Origin: Microbacterium radiodurans
GTDB lineage: Bacteria > Actinomycetota > Actinomycetes > Actinomycetales > Microbacteriaceae
Length of the DNA: 64,000 bases
Assembly: GCF_008710705.1 (NCBI RefSeq)
Contig: NZ_VYRZ01000001.1
Span: 62,001-126,000, forward strand
Direction: 5' to 3'
Positions 24,257 to 32,334 of the stretch are shown here, one piece after another (the first letter of the stretch is position 1; each line of letters starts with the position of its first letter). Made by a program: the position numbers and the translations under genes. The notes below the pieces were generated by a model that was not told where the DNA came from, made no database searches, and saw only the letters and a program-made list of their open reading frames with translations.

Positions 24257-24784
24257 GTGGGCTACATCCTGGGGTACGACCCGGACACGCTGCGAGAGAT
24301 CGTCGACCCCGAGCAGTGCTCCGATCGGCTCGACGAGATCGGTGAGCAGCGCAGCCTGCCGTCGCTGCTCGAGCGGGTGTGGCTGCTGAAGGTGCTGGGG
24401 CGACTCGACGAGGCGCTCGCCGTGGCCGAGCAGGCGGTCCGCGTCGCGCGGATGGGCGGAACCCGCAAGGACCTGCTGCGCGCGCGCGTGCTCCACGGCA
24501 CGGTGCTGCAGAACCGGGGTGCGTACGCCGCCGCCATCCAGGAGATCACCACCTGCGCCGAGGAGGCCGAGGGTCAGGACTGGCCGCTGCTGGCGGCGTT
24601 CGCCTACCAGCACCGCGGCAAGGTGCACTACGACGCCGACGACTACGCCGCCGCGCGCACCGACTTCAAACGGGCGCTCTTCCTGCGGCAGGAGGGCGGT
24701 GCTCCCGAGGAGCAGCTCGAGTCGACTCTGCTCGCCGTGGACGCCGCCGAGCGGCGACGCTCGCGCGTGAGCGTCGCCGGCTGA
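24257..24784 (+). CDS. TPR-repeat protein
   Basis: 175 residues from GTG 24257 (GYILGYDPDTLREIVDPEQC). The start is fixed by an AAGGGG Shine-Dalgarno 6-7 bases before it, unlike many neighbours. Three helical pairs match tetratricopeptide repeats (WLLKVLGRLDEALAVAEQAV, GAYAAAIQEITTCAEEAEGQ, KVHYDADDYAAARTDFKRAL). Such proteins usually act as scaffolds; partners unknown. Confidence 0.75.
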   Translation: MGYILGYDPDTLREIVDPEQCSDRLDEIGEQRSLPSLLERVWLLKVLGRLDEALAVAEQAVRVARMGGTRKDLLRARVLHGTVLQNRGAYAAAIQEITTCAEEAEGQDWPLLAAFAYQHRGKVHYDADDYAAARTDFKRALFLRQEGGAPEEQLESTLLAVDAAERRRSRVSVAG

Positions 24785-24830
24785 GCGCCCCCGCCGACCG
24801 CGTGTCCCCACCCCGACGTAGCGTGACGAC

Positions 24831-25319
24831 ATGAGTGACCTCGACCGTGTGCGCCGGTGGGCCGACGCCCTGGTGACCGCTCACCTCGACGAGAGCTGGA
24901 CGTTCGCGTTCGACAACGCCAAGCGCCGGGCCGGCCAGTGCGACTACACGAACCGGCGCATCAGCGTCTCGCGCTACCTCGCGGCGCGCTTCGACGACGA
25001 CGAGAACCACCAGACGCTGCTCCACGAGGTCGCCCACGCGATCGCCGGTCCGGCGGCGGGGCACGGCCGGGAGTGGCTGCGGATCGCGCGCGAGCTCGGC
25101 TACGTCGGCGGCGTGACCCATCGCGGCGAGACCGCCGTCGAGCTCGCCCCGTGGGTCGGGCACTGCCCGGCCGGACACGTCGCGTACCGGCACCGCAAGC
25201 CGACGCGCTCGGCCTCGTGCCGCTCGTGCGCGTCGGCGTACGACGAGCGCTACCTCTTCCGCTGGGTCCGCCGCGAGATCTCCGCCGCCGACCGCCGCGC
25301 GGCGGCGACGCCCCGCTGA
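24831..25319 (+). CDS. SprT-like zinc metalloprotease-fold protein
   Basis: 162 residues. HEVAH (residues 65-69) with a further His at 78 (AAGHG) forms a zincin-type metal site. A C-terminal zinc ribbon uses the cysteines of GHCPAGH and SCRSCAS. This is the SprT/SprT-like layout; eukaryotic Spartan of this clan cleaves DNA-protein crosslinks, but the bacterial role is unclear. TAGCGT (24819-24824) ends 6 bases before the ATG, consistent with a leaderless mRNA. Confidence 0.82.
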   Translation: MSDLDRVRRWADALVTAHLDESWTFAFDNAKRRAGQCDYTNRRISVSRYLAARFDDDENHQTLLHEVAHAIAGPAAGHGREWLRIARELGYVGGVTHRGETAVELAPWVGHCPAGHVAYRHRKPTRSASCRSCASAYDERYLFRWVRREISAADRRAAATPR

Positions 25320-25359
25320 CGCGTCGCCCGCCGCGCCGGCGACATCGCGGAGGCGCGCC

Positions 25360-25445
25360 GTGCGGAACTCGGTCGGATCGGGCAGAACGGGTCGGGTACC
25401 GGCCCGTAGGCGGGTGACGCCCGCCGGAACGACTGAGTTCTGAAC
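25360..25445. repeat. Palindromic repeat family C, intergenic copy (86 bp)
   Basis: Imperfect inverted arms GTGCGGAACTCGGTCG and CGACTGAGTTCTGAAC bound an 86-bp element between the convergent SprT-like and ComB-like genes. The arms closely match those of an 85-bp element inside the ABC-F gene (39829-39913). The rest of the gap 25320-25487 has no gene. Confidence 0.75.
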
Positions 25446-25487
25446 GCGCGACGCCCCGGCGGGCGGCCGCCGATCACCGCGAGGCGC

Positions 25488-26084
25488 TCAGGCCGGCGGC
25501 GCGGCGGGCCGGCGGCGGAGGACGGGCACCGCCGTGTCGGCGTCGATCTCGGCCGCGGCGAGCGCCTCGTCGCGGCGCCCCGCGGCGGCGAGCTCCTGCC
25601 CGGTCGCGCTCGCGGTGAGCAGGTGCCGCACGGCACCGCGCAGGCCGCGGAACGACTCGCACGCTGCGGCCGCCTCGGGCGAGGTGTGGTCGATTCCGCG
25701 CGACGAGAGCGCATCGATCACGGCGCCCGCGCCGAGAAGGTCCTCGACCGCGAAGCGCAGCCCGGTGCGCTCCCCCGCACCCGCGCCGATCACCGCGATG
25801 CTCGTGCGCGCGCCGCGACGGCCCTGCTCGGCCAGCACCGCGTCGGCGACGGCCCCGGCGTTGCGGAGACCGCCGCGCAGCACGAGGGCATCCGACGCGG
25901 ACGCGATCGCCGACGCCTCGTCGGTGGTCACCAGCACGTCGACGACGACCACGACGTCCGCGGCGGCGAGCCGTTCGAGGCCCGCGGCGCCCCATTCGAA
26001 CCGCACCTGGTAGCGGCCCTGATCGAACGGTGCGGGTGAGCCCGCGGACGATACAGCAGAAGCGGACGCGGCGGCGGGCAGCAT
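25488..26084 (-). CDS. ComB-like (2-phosphosulfolactate phosphatase family) protein
   Basis: 198 residues. The body reads YQVRFEWGAAGLERLAAADVVVVVDVL, then GGLRNAGAVADAV, SIAVIGAGAGE, RFAVEDLLGAGAVIDAL and SSRGIDHTSPEA. This matches the ComB phosphatase fold, whose characterised members hydrolyse 2-phosphosulfolactate in coenzyme M synthesis. Actinobacteria lack that pathway, so the real substrate is unknown. TAGGCT (26091-26096) ends 6 bases before the ATG. The gene is head-to-head with 26117 across only 32 bases. Confidence 0.65.
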   Translation of the reverse strand: MLPAAASASAVSSAGSPAPFDQGRYQVRFEWGAAGLERLAAADVVVVVDVLVTTDEASAIASASDALVLRGGLRNAGAVADAVLAEQGRRGARTSIAVIGAGAGERTGLRFAVEDLLGAGAVIDALSSRGIDHTSPEAAAACESFRGLRGAVRHLLTASATGQELAAAGRRDEALAAAEIDADTAVPVLRRRPAAPPA

Positions 26085-26090
26085 CCGATC

Positions 26091-26110
26091 AGCCTACGAC
26101 GGGGCAGACT
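26091..26110. promoter_or_regulatory. Back-to-back -10 elements in a 32-base divergent gap
   Basis: The minus strand has TAGGCT (26091-26096) and the plus strand has CAGACT (26105-26110). Each ends 6 bases before its start codon. Both -35 regions must then lie inside the coding sequence of the opposite gene. Confidence 0.55.
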
Positions 26111-26116
26111 GGGCGC

Positions 26117-26665
26117 ATGCGCATCCTCCAGAAGCTCGTGCTCGACTGCGACGCCGACGCCGCCTGGCGGGCGCTGCACTCCCCCCGCGCCCTCGCCGAG
26201 CTCTACGCCCCCGTGATGGGGCTCGAGCCGCTCGCGGCGGAGGGCATGCCGACCTCGCTCGAGCCGGGCGCCGATGTGCCCGTGCAGATGTCGGCGTTCG
26301 GGATGCCGGTGGGCCGCCAGCTCATCCACGTCTCCGACCGACGGGTCACCGAGCGGATCGCCGCGGCGGAGACCGGGAACGGCTCCGACGGCGGTGAGAG
26401 CACCGTCCGCATCCTGCGCGACAGCGGCATCCCGCTCACCGGCCCCCTCGCGATGCTCGACGTGTGGGACCACCAGATGGCGGTCTCCCCCGCCCCCGGC
26501 GACCCGACGCGCACCCTCTGGCGCGAGCGGCTCGTCATCGGCGGCGCAGCGGCCCCGGCGCTGTGGCCCGTCCTGTGGGCGACGTGGCAGTGGCGGTCGA
26601 TGCGGCTCCGGCAGGTCGCGCCCACGTGGGCGCACGATCCCGCCGAGGACGCCCCGACCGCCTGA
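26117..26665 (+). CDS. SRPBCC-like ligand-binding protein
   Basis: 182 residues. The start MRILQKLVLDCDADAAWRAL, with the later pattern HVSDRRVTERI ... TLWRERLVIGG ... LWPVLWATWQWRSMRLRQ, suggests the START/polyketide-cyclase (SRPBCC) helix-grip fold. No catalytic residue can be named. It has a leaderless-type start (CAGACT ending 6 bases upstream) and converges on the FtsX-type permease gene with a 6-base gap. Confidence 0.6.
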   Translation: MRILQKLVLDCDADAAWRALHSPRALAELYAPVMGLEPLAAEGMPTSLEPGADVPVQMSAFGMPVGRQLIHVSDRRVTERIAAAETGNGSDGGESTVRILRDSGIPLTGPLAMLDVWDHQMAVSPAPGDPTRTLWRERLVIGGAAAPALWPVLWATWQWRSMRLRQVAPTWAHDPAEDAPTA

Positions 26666-26671
26666 GCCGCG

Positions 26672-28207
26672 TCACTCGGCCAGGGCCTGCACCGGGGTGA
26701 CGCGCGTCGCGAGACGCGTCGGGACGACGGCGGCGACGAGGGTCAGCGCGGCAGTCGCCACGACGACGCCGGCTACGGTGAGCCACGGGATGCCGGGGAG
26801 CACGAACGTCGGCGAGAGCCAGAGCGGCGGCATGGGCACCGACCCGAGCAGCGACTGCGCGGCGGCCCAGCCGTAGGCGACCCCGAGCAGGAGCCCGAAC
26901 GTCACCGCCGTGACCGTGATGTGGGCGGCCTCGAGGACCACCATCCGGCGGATCTGCGCCGCCGTCAGGCCGAGCGCACGCAGGAGGCCGAGCTCCCGGG
27001 TGCGCTGCACGATCCCGATCGTGAGCAGGTTCACGAGTCCCACGGCGGCGATGACCGCCGAGATCCCGACGAGCGCCATCATGACCGCGGCGAAGGTGTC
27101 GAGCAGCTGCCCCAGCTCGGGAGGCAGCTCGCCGCCCGCGGATGCCGCGACGACGCCCTTCACCGACTCGGACGCGACGGCGAACATCGTCACGAGCGTC
27201 ACCCCCATGACGACGCCGATGGCCATCCGGCTCGAGCGCTCGGGGTAACGGAGGGCGTTCTCGGACGCGAGGCGTGCCGGCGCGGACCGTCCGAACAGTC
27301 GTCCGGTCGCGCGCAGCAGCGGCGGCATCACAAGTCCGGCCCCGAGGCTGAGGCCGGTGAAGGAGAAGATGCCGCCGACGAAGGCGACGATGACGCCCGC
27401 CGGGGTCACGAAGCCCGCGACGATGCCGAGACCGAGGAACACCGCGCCGATCGCGAAGAGGAGGATCGAGGCGATCCGGCGCGAACGGCGGCCGGCGGTC
27501 TCGTCGGCCGTGCGCGGGGCGGACCCGCCGAGCGCCGCCAGCGGCGTCACGTCCAGGACGCGGCGCGAGCCGGCCCAGGCGGCGACCCACGTCGTGAGCG
27601 CCACGACGACGGCCGGAGCGAGCAGCACCGGCTGCAGGAGGTCGTGCTCGACCTCGATGCCCCACGCGAGCTCCGCGGCGAAGCGCAGCCCCGCGGCGAC
27701 CGCGATGCCGCCGACCAGCCCGATCACCGCGCCGATCGCACCGACGACGAGCCCCTGCCGGGCGATCTCGGCGCGCTGCGCGCGCGCCGACGCGCCGATC
27801 AGGCGGAGGAGCGCGATCTGGCGGGTGCGTCCGGCGACGATCGTCGCGAAGGTGTTCGCGGTGACGATCGCCGCGACGTACACGGCGACCCCGACCAGCA
27901 GCACGCTGAGGATCGCGACGACGATCGCCACGGTGTCGCCGCTGCCGATGTACGGATCGGCCGTCAGCCACGCCCCGAGCAGTCCCGTCACCGCGACCAG
28001 CAGAACGCCGAAGCCGGCCGAGATCGCCGCGATGAGGATGGACGCGCCCATGCCGCGCTCGCGCAGCCAGGCGAGGCGTCCGGATGCGGCGGCGGACGGC
28101 ATCCGCTTCGGACCGCCGGATGCGCGCCCGGCCGTGCCCGCGGTGGAGCCGGCAGCCGCGGCGGTCGCGGTCGCCGCCCCGGCGGCCGCCGTCGGTGCGA
28201 CGCTCAT
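26672..28207 (-). CDS. FtsX/MacB-type ABC transporter permease
   Basis: 511 residues with a low-complexity Ala-rich start, then about eight to ten membrane segments in two homologous halves. Each half contains the FtsX-domain signature (TRQIALLRLIGASARAQRAE; TRELGLLRALGLTAAQIRR). Such permeases work with a LolD/MacB-type ATPase in export or mechanotransmission. The ATG overlaps the TGA of the ATPase gene (ATGA at 28204-28207), so the two are coupled. A two-component system lies just upstream and may control them. Confidence 0.88.
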   Translation of the reverse strand: MSVAPTAAAGAATATAAAAGSTAGTAGRASGGPKRMPSAAASGRLAWLRERGMGASILIAAISAGFGVLLVAVTGLLGAWLTADPYIGSGDTVAIVVAILSVLLVGVAVYVAAIVTANTFATIVAGRTRQIALLRLIGASARAQRAEIARQGLVVGAIGAVIGLVGGIAVAAGLRFAAELAWGIEVEHDLLQPVLLAPAVVVALTTWVAAWAGSRRVLDVTPLAALGGSAPRTADETAGRRSRRIASILLFAIGAVFLGLGIVAGFVTPAGVIVAFVGGIFSFTGLSLGAGLVMPPLLRATGRLFGRSAPARLASENALRYPERSSRMAIGVVMGVTLVTMFAVASESVKGVVAASAGGELPPELGQLLDTFAAVMMALVGISAVIAAVGLVNLLTIGIVQRTRELGLLRALGLTAAQIRRMVVLEAAHITVTAVTFGLLLGVAYGWAAAQSLLGSVPMPPLWLSPTFVLPGIPWLTVAGVVVATAALTLVAAVVPTRLATRVTPVQALAE

Positions 28208-28965
28208 GCCGCCACCTCCGCGGCGAGCATGTGCGCCGAGATCGCCTCGGCGCTCTGCCGCGGCTTGTCGGCGACGACCCGACCGTCGCCGAGGAAGACG
28301 ACGCGGTCGGCGTGCGCGGCGGCGACGGGATCGTGCGTGACCATCGCGATCGACTGGCCGTGATCGCGGCTGGCGGCGGCCAGCAGCGCCAGCACCTCGC
28401 GGCCGGTGCGCGAGTCGAGATTGCCGGTGGGCTCGTCGGCGAAGACGAGGTCGGGCGCGGTCGCGAGGGCCCGGGCGATCGCGACGCGCTGCTGCTGTCC
28501 GCCCGAGAGCTGGTGCGGCCGGTGCGTCAGGCGCGCGCCGAGACCCAGGGAGTCGACGAGGCCGTCGATGCGCGAGCGCTCGAGGGCGGACGGTGTGCGG
28601 CCGTCGAGCTCGAACGGCAGCATGATGTTGCCCAGCACGTCGAGGGTCGGCACGAGGTTGAACGACTGGAAGACGAAGCCGACGCGGCGCCGGCGCAGCA
28701 CGGTGAGCTCGAGGTCGGACAGCCCCGAGATCTCCGTGTCGCCGATCCAGACCCGGCCGGAGGTCGGCGCGTCGAGGCCGGCCATGATGTGCATGAGCGT
28801 CGATTTGCCCGAACCCGACGGGCCCATGATCGCGGTGAACTCGCCGCGGCGGACGCCGACCGTGACGCCGTCGAGGGCACGCACCCCCGATTCGCCTGCG
28901 CCGAAGGACTTGGTGAGGTTCTGGACCCGGGCGGCGAGGCCGAGGTCGGAGCTGGAGATCTGCAT
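28204..28965 (-). CDS. ABC transporter ATP-binding protein (MacB/LolD type)
   Basis: 253 residues. Walker [10 protein letters not shown] is at 48-56, followed by the Q-loop region [12 protein letters not shown], signature [16 protein letters not shown], Walker [17 protein letters not shown] and switch TMVTHDP. It energises the overlapping FtsX-type permease. ATG 28965 is preferred because TAGCGT (28973-28978) ends 7 bases upstream with no Shine-Dalgarno; an upstream in-frame start would add a Gly/Cys-rich stretch unlike the family. Confidence 0.92.
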   Translation of the reverse strand: MQISSSDLGLAARVQNLTKSFGAGESGVRALDGVTVGVRRGEFTAIMGPSGSGKSTLMHIMAGLDAPTSGRVWIGDTEISGLSDLELTVLRRRRVGFVFQSFNLVPTLDVLGNIMLPFELDGRTPSALERSRIDGLVDSLGLGARLTHRPHQLSGGQQQRVAIARALATAPDLVFADEPTGNLDSRTGREVLALLAAASRDHGQSIAMVTHDPVAAAHADRVVFLGDGRVVADKPRQSAEAISAHMLAAEVAA

Positions 28966-29058
28966 GTCTCCGACGCTACGAAGGCGCGGTGCGCCGCAGC
29001 ATCCGCCGCCGGTCGCGGCCGCGTACATCGCTCGGATGATCCGCGAGAGCGCACCGGA

Positions 29059-29110
29059 GCCCCGAGACCGCAGCTGCCGACCGCTGTCTCGGGGCTCGAC
29101 TGCGGTCTCG
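29059..29110. repeat. Two interlocked inverted repeats
   Basis: GCCCCGAGAC (29059-29068) pairs perfectly with 29086-29095, and the overlapping CGAGACCGCAG (29063-29073) pairs perfectly with 29100-29110. The two hairpins share bases and exclude each other. It lies between the response regulator and the ABC exporter operon on the same strand, so it could act as a terminator or switch. Confidence 0.7.
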
Positions 29111-29125
29111 CGGCGCGAGGAGGGG

Positions 29126-29782
29126 TCAGGCCAGGCCGTGCTCGAACGCGAAGACGACCAGCTGCACGCGGTCGCGGAGCGAGAGCTTCGTGAGGATGCG
29201 GCTGATGTGGGTCTTCACGGTGGCTTCCGAGAGGAACTCCCGCTGCGCGATCTCGGCGTTCGAGAGACCGCGCGCGGCGAGCGCGAAGATCTCGCGCTCG
29301 CGATCGGTCAGCTCGCCGAACGTCGCGGGGACGGGCTTCGCGGCCGGTTCGGAGAAATGGGCGAACAGCTCGCGCGTCGCCGACGCCGCGATGACGGACG
29401 ACCCGGCGTGGACGGTGCGGATGGCCGCGAGGAGGAACTCCGGGTCGGCGTCCTTCAGGAGGAACCCGCTCGCGCCCTGCCGGATCGCGCGGGCCGCGGC
29501 CTCGTCGAGGTCGAAGGTCGTGAGCATCACGATGCGCGGCGGCTCGCCGTCGAACACCGGGTCGGCGAGAAGCTGGGCGGTCGCGGTGAGACCGTCCATG
29601 ACCGGCATCCGGATGTCCATGAGCACGACGTCGGGACGGGTGTCGCGGATGACGCCGATCGCCTCGGCGCCGTCGGACGCCTCACCGACCACCTCGAGGT
29701 CGGGCTGGGAGGCCACGACCATTCGGATGCCGGCGCGGAACAGCGCCTGGTCGTCGACGAGCACCACGCGCACCGGGGTCAT
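29126..29782 (-). CDS. LuxR-type (NarL family) response regulator
   Basis: 218 residues. The receiver domain has the acidic pair at Asp10-Asp11, phospho-acceptor Asp56 (VVLMDIRMP) and conserved Lys near 107 (GFLLKDA). The C-terminal LuxR helix-turn-helix is [19 protein letters not shown] ... [13 protein letters not shown]. Its ATG overlaps the TGA of the kinase gene (ATGA), so the pair is coupled. The ABC exporter genes downstream on the same strand are the most likely target. Confidence 0.93.
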   Translation of the reverse strand: MTPVRVVLVDDQALFRAGIRMVVASQPDLEVVGEASDGAEAIGVIRDTRPDVVLMDIRMPVMDGLTATAQLLADPVFDGEPPRIVMLTTFDLDEAAARAIRQGASGFLLKDADPEFLLAAIRTVHAGSSVIAASATRELFAHFSEPAAKPVPATFGELTDREREIFALAARGLSNAEIAQREFLSEATVKTHISRILTKLSLRDRVQLVVFAFEHGLA

Positions 29783-31002
29783 CGGGCACCTCCGATCGGA
29801 AGGGTGGCGACGACGGTGAACCCGCCGTCGTCGGGACCGGCGGAGAGGGCTCCCCCGATGAGCTGAGCGCGTTCGCGCATGCCGATCAGGCCGTGACCGC
29901 CGGCGGGCACGGGTGTGCTCGCGGCGATCCCAGCGGACGGAGCCGGTTCGGCTCCCCCCGCGACCGGGTTGTGCACGCGCAGCGACACGCGGTCGGGCAG
30001 CCATGCGAGCCCGACCGCGACAGCACCGCCGGAGCCGTGACGCAGGGCGTTCGTGAGCGCCTCCTGCAGGATCCGGTAGACGGCGAGCTGAACCGCGGCG
30101 GGCGGTTCGCCGGGCGGGGCCGGATCGACGTCGACCCGCAGATCGACACCGGCCGCCCGCACCTGCGCGTAGAGCCCCTCGAGGTCGGCGACGGTCGGCT
30201 GCGGCCCCTCGGCCTGACTGTGGCGCAGCTGCGTCAGCAGCATCCGGACATCCGACAGGGCCGAGCGGGCCGTCGTCGAGATCGTCTGCAGGGCCCCGAC
30301 CGCGGCCTCGGGGTCGGCGACGGCGGCGTAGCGCGCTCCGTCGGCCTGCGCGATCACGACCGCGAGCGAGTGGGCGACGACATCGTGCATGTCGCGCGCG
30401 ATGCGGTTGCGCTCGAACTCCGCCGTCGCCCGCGCCTCGGCCTGCCGCTGGAGGGCCGCCGTCTCGCGGGCGCGCATGCCGGTTCGCACGAGCGCGCCGA
30501 CGGTCCACGAGAGCAGAAGGCCGAGCACGGCCGCGATGAAGAGCACGCCGCCGTTGACGATGAGCCAGAGCAGCTCGCTGCCCGCCGCGGTCAGCGCGTA
30601 CGACATGCTCGGCACCAGCAGGTACACGGTGATGGCGAGCGCTCCGACGATCGCCGACGAGAACCCGAGCCAGAAGATGCGCTGCGAGCCGTACGCCGCG
30701 CATCCGTAGAGCACCGCCAGGATCGCCAGGTTCACCGGCAGCGGCGGCAGCATCGCGAGCATCTGCAGGACCGCGGCCGCCCACGCCAGCGAGAGCGCCA
30801 GCGGAGGCGAGAGGCGACGGAGACCGAGCGCGACCGAGAAGAGCGCGGTGATCACGACCGCGACGACGGCGGCGGTCGTGGAGGAGGCGACGGCGGTTCC
30901 GCCCGTCACGGAGATCACCGTGACGAACAGCATCACCAGGCCGAACGCGCCCGCGACGACGACGTCGGTGATGAGCTGGGAGCGGCGGAGGTTGCGGAAC
31001 AC
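29779..31002 (-). CDS. Two-component sensor histidine kinase (HisKA_3/DesK type)
   Basis: 407 residues from GTG. The N-terminal 175 residues contain about five membrane segments with very short loops, so it may sense signals within the membrane. The phospho-acceptor is His206 in [15 protein letters not shown]. The HATPase domain has [12 protein letters not shown] and [23 protein letters not shown] (31009-31014) ends 6 bases before the GTG, which supports this start. Partner of the overlapping LuxR-type regulator. Confidence 0.92.
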   Translation of the reverse strand: MFRNLRRSQLITDVVVAGAFGLVMLFVTVISVTGGTAVASSTTAAVVAVVITALFSVALGLRRLSPPLALSLAWAAAVLQMLAMLPPLPVNLAILAVLYGCAAYGSQRIFWLGFSSAIVGALAITVYLLVPSMSYALTAAGSELLWLIVNGGVLFIAAVLGLLLSWTVGALVRTGMRARETAALQRQAEARATAEFERNRIARDMHDVVAHSLAVVIAQADGARYAAVADPEAAVGALQTISTTARSALSDVRMLLTQLRHSQAEGPQPTVADLEGLYAQVRAAGVDLRVDVDPAPPGEPPAAVQLAVYRILQEALTNALRHGSGGAVAVGLAWLPDRVSLRVHNPVAGGAEPAPSAGIAASTPVPAGGHGLIGMRERAQLIGGALSAGPDDGGFTVVATLPIGGAR

Positions 31003-31071
31003 GCTTCGACGCTACGCGAGCGGGCGGGGTGCGGCATCCGTCGGCAGATGTACGTGGCGACACCGGTCGGA

Positions 31072-32070
31072 CTACCGCCGAGCGAAGACCCGCAGCCCCT
31101 CCGGAACAGCGCGCATCCGGATCCGGAACTCGTCCGCGGGAGCCTCTTCGAGCTCGCCGTCGTGCACGTAGACGGCCGGGGCCTCGCCGGTGCGGACGGT
31201 CAGGTCGATGTCGTCCACGAGGATGCGCTCGAGATCGGATGCCGGCGGCATCAGCCGCAGCGCGCGGAGGACGGCGATCGTGCGGCGTCCGAACGCGAGG
31301 GAGGTGACCGCGCGCAGCCGGGTGCCGCGGGCGTGGTGCAGGCGTGCGTCGAGCGTGGGGTCGTCGAGGCCGGCGCGTTGCATCCGCGCGATCCGACGCG
31401 GATCGTCGACGCCCACGCCCACGAAGACCGACCACGCAACGGCTCGCCGCCCGCCGCGGACGACGGTGATGCGGTGCGCGTCGTGCAGCTCGCGCCAGGC
31501 GGCGACCGCGCCGCCCCACCACTTGCCGAGGCTCGTGCGCTTCTCGCGTTGGGCGAGCAGTTCGGGGTAGGCACCCACCGACGCGGCGTTCAGCACCGTG
31601 ATCGGCTCGCCGTCGTCGATGCGGAGCTCGGCCACGGCGACCGCCCGCGACGTGCCGGCGGCGAAGGCGTCGAGGGCGTCCGTCACCGTCTCCAGCCCCG
31701 CGGCGCGCGCGAAGTGGTTGAACGTTCCGCCGGGGAGGACGAGGAGCGGCAGGCCGTGACCTCTCGCGAGGTGCGCGACGCGCGAGACCGAGCCGTCGCC
31801 GCCCAGGATGCCGAGGACGGCCGGCGGGTCGTCATCGCCCAGCGCCGCCGTCACGACCTCGTCGATGGACCGGTCGCCGAGCTCCGCGATCGCCGCGTCG
31901 GGCAGACGGCGGCGGATCTCGGGCATCGGATCCGCGCGGACGACCGACGTGCCCGACCTCGGGTTGTGCAGCAGGAGCAGACCGCGTCCCGTCGGACTCG
32001 CCGAGATGCCCGGGTCCGCTGCGCCGCGCTCGGGTGCGGGCTCGGGTGCGGGCTCTTCGGATGCGGCCAT
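31072..32070 (-). CDS. Diacylglycerol-kinase-family lipid kinase
   Basis: 332 residues. The DAGK catalytic domain has LLLLHNPRSG, GILGGDGSVSRVAH (GGDGS at 90-94, the nucleotide-binding motif) and LPLLVLPGGTFNHFARAAGL. Members phosphorylate diacylglycerol or related lipids at the inner face of the membrane. TAGCGT (32077-32082) ends 6 bases before the ATG. It is separate from the two-component genes downstream. Confidence 0.85.
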   Translation of the reverse strand: MAASEEPAPEPAPERGAADPGISASPTGRGLLLLHNPRSGTSVVRADPMPEIRRRLPDAAIAELGDRSIDEVVTAALGDDDPPAVLGILGGDGSVSRVAHLARGHGLPLLVLPGGTFNHFARAAGLETVTDALDAFAAGTSRAVAVAELRIDDGEPITVLNAASVGAYPELLAQREKRTSLGKWWGGAVAAWRELHDAHRITVVRGGRRAVAWSVFVGVGVDDPRRIARMQRAGLDDPTLDARLHHARGTRLRAVTSLAFGRRTIAVLRALRLMPPASDLERILVDDIDLTVRTGEAPAVYVHDGELEEAPADEFRIRMRAVPEGLRVFARR

Positions 32071-32137
32071 GCCCCGACGCTAGCCAGCCGCCGCGCGCCC
32101 GGCGAGAGCTTGACACCCCCGCCGCTCGCCCGGTCGC

Positions 32138-32222
32138 GATACGTTCGTCGGGCCGGTGGGGCTGGTGTCGACTCACCCGGCCTCCCAGGCGACTCCGGCC
32201 CCACCGGCCCGACGGCTGTATC
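32138..32222. repeat. Palindromic repeat family B, copy 2 (85 bp)
   Basis: 85 bp from GATACG to GTATC with long inverted arms (CGTCGGGCCGGTGGGGC with GCCCCACCGGCCCGACGG). It aligns without gaps to the reverse complement of the copy at 19301-19385. It lies in the 264-base gap between the divergent DAGK and DUF6421 genes. A TATGCT hexamer near 32273 may serve DUF6421. Confidence 0.85.
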
Positions 32223-32334
32223 CGCATCACGCCTTCCCGGCTCCGGTTCCGCCGCCCGGCCCGGGCCGATTATGCTGGCGCCACCTGACCACCGCTCCCG
32301 ACGGGAGCCGTACCTCGCAGATCGGAGGTTCCCC

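Noticed and set aside
29893..32334. A plus-strand frame continuous with DUF6421 for a further 814 codons upstream
   Set aside because: The upstream part is antisense to the histidine kinase and lipid kinase genes and has no domain. The DUF6421 family start with its own GGAGG site is at 32335.
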